Program-made: the position numbers and the translations under genes
The notes under the pieces: generated by a model
What the model saw: only the letters and a program-made list of their open reading frames with translations
Database searches by the model: none
Told to the model about the DNA's origin: nothing
From: Solanum dulcamara
Lineage: Eukaryota > Streptophyta > Magnoliopsida > Solanales > Solanaceae
DNA: 64,000 nucleotides
Direction: 5' to 3'
NCBI RefSeq assembly: GCF_947179165.1
Contig: NC_077247.1
Span: 47,164,935 to 47,228,934 of the forward strand
In this document: positions 59,101 through 64,000 of the stretch, piece by piece
Layout: every line of letters starts with the position of its first letter
Numbering within the stretch: the stretch's first letter is position 1

Positions 59101-60695
59101 CATATCATGAAGCATGTTCAAATCCACATTGGATCCAAGCTATGAAAGAAGAGATTCAGGCTCTTCAGGATAATCATACTTGGCAATTGGTTCCATTACC
59201 TCCAGGTAAACATCCTATTGGTTGCAGATGGGTTTACAAAGTCAAATTCAGAGCTGATGGTCATATTGAAAGATACAAGGCAAGATTAGTTGCAAAAGGC
59301 TATAATCAAAGAGAGGGCCTTGACTACTTAGATACCTTTTCTCCTGTTGTGAAAATTGTTACAGTGAGGAGTGTACTCTCTATTGCTGCTGCTTCTGCCT
59401 GGCACATTCATCAAATGGATGTGTATAATGCTTTCTTACAGGGTGATTTGCATGATGAGGTGTACATGTCCCTACCTGAGGGATTTTCTAGCCAGGGGGA
59501 GTCACAAGGCTTAGTATGTAGGCTAGTTAAATCCCTATATGGTCTTAAACAAGCTAGCAGACAATGGAATGTAAAACTCACTGATGCACTACTTACCTTT
59601 GGTTTTCTACAAAGTGGCCTAGATCATTCATTGTTTATTAAGAGAAAACATGGAAAGATTGTGGTGATTCTGGTATATGTTGATGATATGCTGATAGCTG
59701 GAAATGACCTGGAACTAATTGAGCAAACCAAGAAAGCACTGCATGCTAAATTCAAGATCAAAGACCTTGGAATTCTGAAGTATTTCCTGGGAATTGAATT
59801 CTGCAGATCAGTGAAGGGAATATTGATGAACCAAAGGAAGTATGCCTTGGAAATGATTGAGGAAGTGGGTCTAACTGGAGCCAAACCATCATGGACACCA
59901 CTGGATGCCAATGTTAAATTGACAACAACAGAAATGGATGAGGCAACAGGGGCAACAGATGATCCAATATTGGAGGACATAAGATCATATCAAAGATTAA
60001 TTGGAAGATTACTATATCTGACACTAACTAGGCCAGATATTTGTTTTGCTGTTCAAACCTTAAGTCAATTTTTGCAGAAACCAAAAAGGTCTCATATGGA
60101 TGCAGCATTGAAGATAGTAAGATACATAAAAAGGAATCCAGCCATGGGAATATTGATGAATAGCAGAAATGAGAACAAGCTGACAGGATACTGTGATGCT
60201 GACTGGGCATCATGCCCAAATACTAGAAGATCAGTCACAGGTTTCTTGATCAAACATGGTGAATCCTTGATTTCTTGGAAGTCAAAGAAGCAAACAACAG
60301 TTTCAAGAAGCTCAGCAGAGTCGGAGTACAGAAGCATGGCTTCCACTGTCTCGGAAATAATGTGGATTGTTGGATTATATAAAGAATTAGGTGAAGAATT
60401 GGAGATGCCAGTGGAACTTTTTTGTGATAGTAAAGCTGCACTACAGATAGCAGCAAATCCAGTATATCATGAGAGAACAAAACACATAGAAATAGACTGT
60501 CATTTTATTAGAGAGAAGATTCAAAAGGGACTGATCAAGCCTCTGTTCTTGGGTACACATGAGCAACAGGCAGATATAATGACAAAAGGGCTACACAGAT
60601 CACAACATGAATATCTTGTTTCCAAGCTGGGGGTACTAGATATTTTTGTACCTGCCAGCTTGAGGGGGAGTGATAAAATAGGAGCTGTGACTTAG
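56190..60695 (+). CDS. Copia gag-pol polyprotein, intact, 1,501 aa
   Basis: A single frame encodes the whole copia set. Gag spans roughly 30-250 (YSVWSRSMRIAILGRNKLGF near the start) and has the zinc knuckle C261-X2-C264-X4-H269-X4-C274. Protease: D430-S-G-A-T. Integrase: zinc site H567, H572, C596, C599 and catalytic D626, D689, E725 with the usual 35-residue D-E spacing. Reverse transcriptase: YVDD at 1163-1166, preceded by KSLYGLKQASRQWN. RNase H: CDADW (D1336), SRSSAESEY and the late ERTKHIEIDCHFIREK. No stop or frameshift is present. The gene ends 25 bp into the 3' LTR, reading LRGSDKIGAVT. It encodes reverse transcription and integration of the element itself; lineage (Ale/Ivana-like or other) is not settled. 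Confidence 0.96.
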   Translation: MAEDLDNELPEKLSHNHQLYLSASDTSGVVLVSIQLTGPENYSVWSRSMRIAILGRNKLGFINGTCKKANFGVNLTDLWERCNAIVLSWIMNCVSKELLSGIVYSSDASSVWNDLKERFDKVDGSRIFQLHREIATTTQGTSSISEYFTKLRLLWAEFDSLAPFPGCNCEKSRDFEEFMKRQKLLQFLMGLNESYEQSRGQILMLVPLPSINQAYSMMIERESQKVMVNATGSSMNGEITALMTSRGGNFSRFKKNMDAQCDYCKLKGHLKIDCYKLHGYPPDYKFKRKPNGVNPIHARDGDPRNNGYQVRREEPKGRVYNVKEEASKFPEGIRGTKPDIEAYRGVALPQGNCNQLMRLLEDPYRYNRLIQFLDKEQQGETSSASMGKLSNAESHNMEGNVIASNVTVHEESDTISACSVKDKREEWIVDSGATNHMTSNKELLQEEHTVITDKQVHLPNGEVVNVTHTGNCEIIDGHTISNVLYIPDFRYNLLSIAKITRELCCSVNFFPEFCIFQDLSSGKVLEIGREKEGLYLLKHKIKGAQDKQQLMRGLIATKNAVDIMLWHRRMGHASVSAMQKLLDIDHGHCKQALDKCELCPLAKHTRMAFPVSETKSSAVFDLLHLDVWGPFHVQTIDGYRLFLTIVDDHSRMTWIYLLKLKSDVVVVLRNFIQLIQTQFNKTIKVFRSDNGSEFVNSECVQLFLANGIVHQKSCVYTPQQNGVVERKHRYILELARAIRFQGAFPLKFWGYCVLGAVYMMNRLPSVALKGKTPFEIFHGHRCSLDHLKTMGCLCYAKKLPSGDKFDSRAVPAVHMGYSSVTKGYVLYSLVTHSFFISRDVLFKEDIFPFRTTAHTGPIFLNTSTDPFIYEPPATFSDEVIPDPVSLHDSPTNGVPVSAVPTAPAPEPPIEVPTVRTSSRQRKQPSWMTDYVSNSVATSTPYPLSHVLSHANLSPSYQQYLTAFSCTTEPKSYHEACSNPHWIQAMKEEIQALQDNHTWQLVPLPPGKHPIGCRWVYKVKFRADGHIERYKARLVAKGYNQREGLDYLDTFSPVVKIVTVRSVLSIAAASAWHIHQMDVYNAFLQGDLHDEVYMSLPEGFSSQGESQGLVCRLVKSLYGLKQASRQWNVKLTDALLTFGFLQSGLDHSLFIKRKHGKIVVILVYVDDMLIAGNDLELIEQTKKALHAKFKIKDLGILKYFLGIEFCRSVKGILMNQRKYALEMIEEVGLTGAKPSWTPLDANVKLTTTEMDEATGATDDPILEDIRSYQRLIGRLLYLTLTRPDICFAVQTLSQFLQKPKRSHMDAALKIVRYIKRNPAMGILMNSRNENKLTGYCDADWASCPNTRRSVTGFLIKHGESLISWKSKKQTTVSRSSAESEYRSMASTVSEIMWIVGLYKELGEELEMPVELFCDSKAALQIAANPVYHERTKHIEIDCHFIREKIQKGLIKPLFLGTHEQQADIMTKGLHRSQHEYLVSKLGVLDIFVPASLRGSDKIGAVT
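60662..60670 (+). other. Polypurine tract of the complete copia element
   Basis: GAGGGGGAG immediately precedes the 3' LTR and is the expected plus-strand primer. Confidence 0.88.
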
Positions 60696-60916
60696 TAGTT
60701 AGTTAGAAAGTTGTTAGTTTGTTATAACTAAGAGGTTAGTTGTAACTAATTAGTAGTTAGAGAATTGATAAAATATCTAGGATATAGTATATATGGACAC
60801 TTTTAGAAGTCTACTGCTGCACTTTTCATATTCTTCAAATACAAAGAAATGCCCTAATCTTTCTCTTCATTTCTTCTTCCTCTGTATCATTACCCTCTTC
60901 ATTACTGTCTTCTTCA
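60671..60916 (+). repeat. 3' LTR of the complete copia element (246 bp)
   Basis: Base-by-base reading shows no difference from the 5' LTR. Confidence 0.95.
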
Positions 60917-60921
60917 CCTTC

Positions 60922-61939
60922 CCTTATACATTGATAATCATGGACTTAATTCTTTGGAATGCCTATATGATTGTTCTAATTAATATCGAAAATTAACCAG
61001 TGTATCCAACAAAAGAAAATGGGATAAAGAGTTCCTAGGCCCATTAACAAAAAATGGCTCAATATTACTTTCTAGGAGTTCAAAATAGTAACGGAGGGGA
61101 TCCTTGACTTATACAGTTATACTCTATATTAACTAATTAAACATAACTGCTCATGCCATTTTTGGTCTAGGCCAATGTTGAATACTTGAATTAATAAATC
61201 CAGGATCATCGGAGACTTGATCTTTCCTTTTTGTCATTTGCAACGACAAAAAGTGAACCTGGAACTCCCTTCATTCCATATTAGTTGTCGTATTTTTCTT
61301 TTGCCCGCATCTTACAAATTATTTAAAAGAAAAAAAACTTTTTTACTATTTTACTCTTCTTTCTCTCTTATAAATGCACTTTACTTAAGAACAAGACTAA
61401 GCTAATCCTGTTTCAAAAACATTTAATTAAGGTTAAAATAACATAAAAATAATTAATTTCATCTTAATTTTGTAAAATGACATATAAATCGAGACATGTA
61501 CTTTTAGTAACCTTGAAAACTAATTATATGGGACAGCCAAAAATTTGAATGCAATGAAATCATCATGAGTTTAGGTACGAGTAACTTTAGGGGATTCACT
61601 ATTTTCATATGTAAAAGCAACCAACAACAAAGTTATAGTCAAATGCGAGTTTACAGGTGAGATGAATATAGAGCTCATCCAGAAATAGAATCATTGAACA
61701 TAGCCATAATTATTTGTTTTTCCAACTCAAATATATTTTGTATGTACAAGAAATAAGGGTAATAAATTAATTATATATATAAAAAAAACTTAAAATATTA
61801 TATAATAATAAGAAGAAAAAACTTACTGTGGGAGCGAAAAGAGAAAACACAACTACATGTATATCACATAAACATCCTTCATATTTGGACTTAATTAATT
61901 AGTTACCATATACATATGTAGCTTGATGACAATAAATGG
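60922..61939. other. Intergenic DNA downstream of the HD-Zip gene
   Basis: It is AT-rich with no gene. It includes the 3' flank of the HD-Zip gene, which is on the minus strand, and the empty-site continuation after the copia insertion. Confidence 0.5.
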
Positions 61940-62479
61940 TCAAGACAAAGATGATGCAAAGAAATTATGCCCATTGTGTGTCCCAAATTGGCCTTCCTCA
62001 CCAATTAAACAAGCATAAAGCTCCTTATCAAGATGATTATGCTTGGATTGATGATCATGAAGTTGCAAACATGAAGTACTCCCAACTTCATCACAAGAGC
62101 TTGAAATTGATGAATAATTAGTCGTGGTGCTGAATCCCAACAACATTTCTTGAGTTTTGTTTAGCTCCTTTCTAAGCCTCTCAACTTCCAATTTCAACTT
62201 CTCATTATCATCAAGCGCACTATCTAGTCTTTTTTGCAAGGAGTTGTAGTCAACCTCAAGGCTTTGGCTTTTCCATCGCGCTCGCTTGTTCTGATACCAT
62301 ATTGCAACTTGTCTGGGAGGCAATCCTAGTTCCTGGGCAAGTTGGGATTTTCTATCAGAATCAAGCTTATTATTGGAGCAGAAGCTGATCTCCAAGAGCC
62401 TCACTTGATCTTGGTTGAGCCTTTTCTTGTGACATTTTAGATGATTTTTTCGTGTTAATTGGGAATTCAAGAAATCCAT
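61940..62479 (-). CDS. HD-Zip class I transcription factor, ATHB-52-like, 179 aa
   Basis: A nuclear homeodomain-leucine zipper protein that binds AT-rich palindromes (CAAT[A/T]ATTG type) as a dimer. The homeodomain covers about residues 15-72 (HKKRLNQDQVRLLEISF ... LPPRQVAIWYQNKRARWK). The zipper follows directly with heptad positions L74, L81, A88, L95, L102 and a weaker T109. The tail has DKELYACLIG, recalling the ELYAC motif of Arabidopsis ATHB-52, my basis for the subgroup. Helix 3 reads WYQN, where HD-Zip proteins nearly always have WFQN. The gene is intronless and short for class I. A TATATA on the minus strand lies about 100 bp upstream of the ATG. Confidence 0.92.
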   Translation of the reverse strand: MDFLNSQLTRKNHLKCHKKRLNQDQVRLLEISFCSNNKLDSDRKSQLAQELGLPPRQVAIWYQNKRARWKSQSLEVDYNSLQKRLDSALDDNEKLKLEVERLRKELNKTQEMLLGFSTTTNYSSISSSCDEVGSTSCLQLHDHQSKHNHLDKELYACLIGEEGQFGTHNGHNFFASSLS

Positions 62480-62578
62480 TGTGATTAATATAATATAGTA
62501 GAAAGTTTATGAATAATTCAAGAATTTGGGAGTCATATATGAGGACTTAAGGAAAGAATGATTAGGAATTTGGCTCCC

Positions 62579-62586
62579 ATATATAG
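62579..62586 (-). promoter_or_regulatory. Putative TATA box of the HD-Zip gene
   Basis: CTATATAT on the minus strand, 100 bp before the ATG, would give a leader of about 70 bases. Assigned by position only. Confidence 0.5.
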
Positions 62587-64000
62587 CTCACTCTCATAAT
62601 AACTAAAGGGAGCTAGCTAGAAGAAAGTTGGGCAATATATCGTTTTCATGTATACACTAGGTCATCACGTGGGTGTGGCCTACTTATTGTGATAGTATAT
62701 TGACATAAAGTCTTTTTAATTAATCAAATTAAAATCATATCATACTATTATAAATTTGAATCTCTAATTAATTAATAAGTTTTGGTTTAGTGTCTCAACT
62801 CTTAATGAAATTTTCTAGCTCCAATGTCTCTAGGTGTAAAGCTTAATTGAAGATATTCATGACTTAGGCATCCACTTAGTGGTAATTTGTATATTCACAT
62901 CTTCAGTCACAATCTCAAACAATTTTAAATCGATTATATAATTAAATTTTATATTATAATGGATTGTTACGTAAATAGTTTTGTTTCTTCAAGATTACGT
63001 ATGTCATTCTGATCTGGAATATTCTATACATAGAAATCTCAAACTACATACATAAGTAGTTCTAAATTAATGGAAAGAAAACAACATAGGAGTAGTATAG
63101 ATCTTTGACCAGTACTGCCACAAGCACTAAAACAAATCATAGATAAATTTGGGAAGTGTACGTTTGCTGACCAACTTCAATGATTTCAAAATTTTAATAA
63201 GTACAAAAGAGAAGCATACAATTTCCGAGCAACTAATTGGTACTTATTTGACTTAATTTCTATACATAGTATTATCAATTAGAACGTAGTAGTAATTACT
63301 AATTGAAAAGACTTGACAATTAGAACGTCCTAGTTGCACAACGTGCTACACCACTAGAAATAATAGAGGAGTCAAATTGGGGTGTACGTAAGTGTAGAAT
63401 TTTCATAATATAAGGAATGTAAGAGTAAAATTTTAAAATATAAAAAAATGTGTCCGAAATTGAGTCATTAAGAGTGTTTAGTATAAATTAATTATCTTGC
63501 ACACTTTGATTAAACCATGTTTTGATGACTTTGATCCTCCTTTTAGATAAACTATAATGACATCTTAACTACACATTTAATCTAAGCCAGACCCACAAAT
63601 CCTCTCCCTCTCCACACAAAACATTGAGGGAAAAAAATAAGTGAATGACAAAACGTAGAGATCAACGACTAAGCTACCAGAAACTTATTAAGTCCTTGAA
63701 TATGATAGGAAACTACTCTAGCATTACTGTATATATAGCACTTAACTTATAAATGAGTTCATGCATCCCTTATTCCTATAATGTAAATAATTTTTATATT
63801 ACCGGAGAAATTTTTATGCGATTTGTAAAATTCAATAATCAGTTCTAGTGAGGGTTCAATATTTTTTTGTTGTAACTTCAATCAACACACAAGATAAGAC
63901 TTTAATTTTAGTTATTAATTTTATTTTTAAGATTACCATGTCAGGTGTGAGACAAAGAGTTAATTGTTCGAACTTGACAATATAAAAACTCTTTATATTA
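62587..64000. other. Upstream region of the HD-Zip gene
   Basis: AT-rich DNA without a recognisable gene or delimited repeat. It includes CACGTG within ATCACGTGGGTG (about 62,666), a G-box that bZIP or bHLH factors could bind. Confidence 0.45.

Larger units (their letters stand above)
55861..60916 (+). mobile_element. Complete Ty1/copia LTR retrotransposon
   Basis: Two 246-bp LTRs (55,861-56,106 and 60,671-60,916) read as identical. The target duplication CCTTC lies at 55,856-55,860 and 60,917-60,921. The primer site TGGTATCAGAGC (56,107-56,118) directly follows the 5' LTR, and the polypurine tract GAGGGGGAG (60,662-60,670) directly precedes the 3' LTR. One open polyprotein lies between. All parts needed for transposition are present, so this is a candidate autonomous and recent insertion, about 1 kb beyond the 3' end of the HD-Zip gene. 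Confidence 0.96.

Noticed and set aside
56312..60480. Minus-strand frames of 63-118 codons within the complete copia element
   Set aside because: They are reverse-strand shadows of the intact gag-pol frame.
1..64000. tRNA, rRNA or CRISPR features
   Set aside because: None was seen. The only tRNA-like words are the retrotransposon primer sites, and CRISPR arrays are not expected in a plant nuclear genome.

Overview
The window is nuclear DNA from a flowering plant, very probably a member of the Solanaceae (nightshade family). It is AT-rich, has GT-AG introns, contains LTR retrotransposons whose primer sites match plant initiator tRNA-Met (TGGTATCA), and carries an ETTIN-type auxin response factor whose predicted protein closely resembles, as I recall it, the tomato one. 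The genus cannot be settled by eye.

Layout. 1-4,484: AT-rich non-coding DNA with minisatellites. 4,485-about 11,150: a decayed Ty3/gypsy chromovirus-like element on the minus strand whose two LTR-like ends do not look alike. 11,150-27,800: a gene-poor stretch holding a 999-bp Mutator-like long-TIR element (14,114-15,112), an 852-bp hAT-like element (22,507-23,358) and small tandem repeats. 28,115-33,755: a ten-exon ARF3/ETTIN gene (747 aa) with two perfect tasiR-ARF target sites. 35,843-40,820: a fourteen-exon MLO gene (499 aa) with a MITE in intron 4. 40,948-45,639: a broken Ty1/copia element inserted 127 bp after the MLO stop, in antisense. About 46,940-54,000: a head-to-tail tandem duplication, each unit carrying one intronless CC-type glutaredoxin gene with a C-F-M-C active site. 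55,861-60,916: a complete Ty1/copia element with LTRs that look identical, a 5-bp target duplication and one open 1,501-aa polyprotein. 61,940-62,479: a class I HD-Zip gene of ATHB-52 type on the minus strand.

The host genes are developmental and stress regulators: auxin patterning (ARF3), a calmodulin-binding membrane protein (MLO), TGA-factor-associated glutaredoxins and a homeodomain factor. They are not an operon-like unit. The most notable points are the paired small-RNA sites and upstream ORFs of the ARF gene, the shared active-site change and shared TGACG motifs of the duplicated glutaredoxins, a MITE whose empty site survives in the paralogous duplicate, a Mutator-like element with a possible captured open frame, and a copia element that looks very young. 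Exon boundaries come from reading splice sites and codon phase by eye; no alignment or expression data were available.
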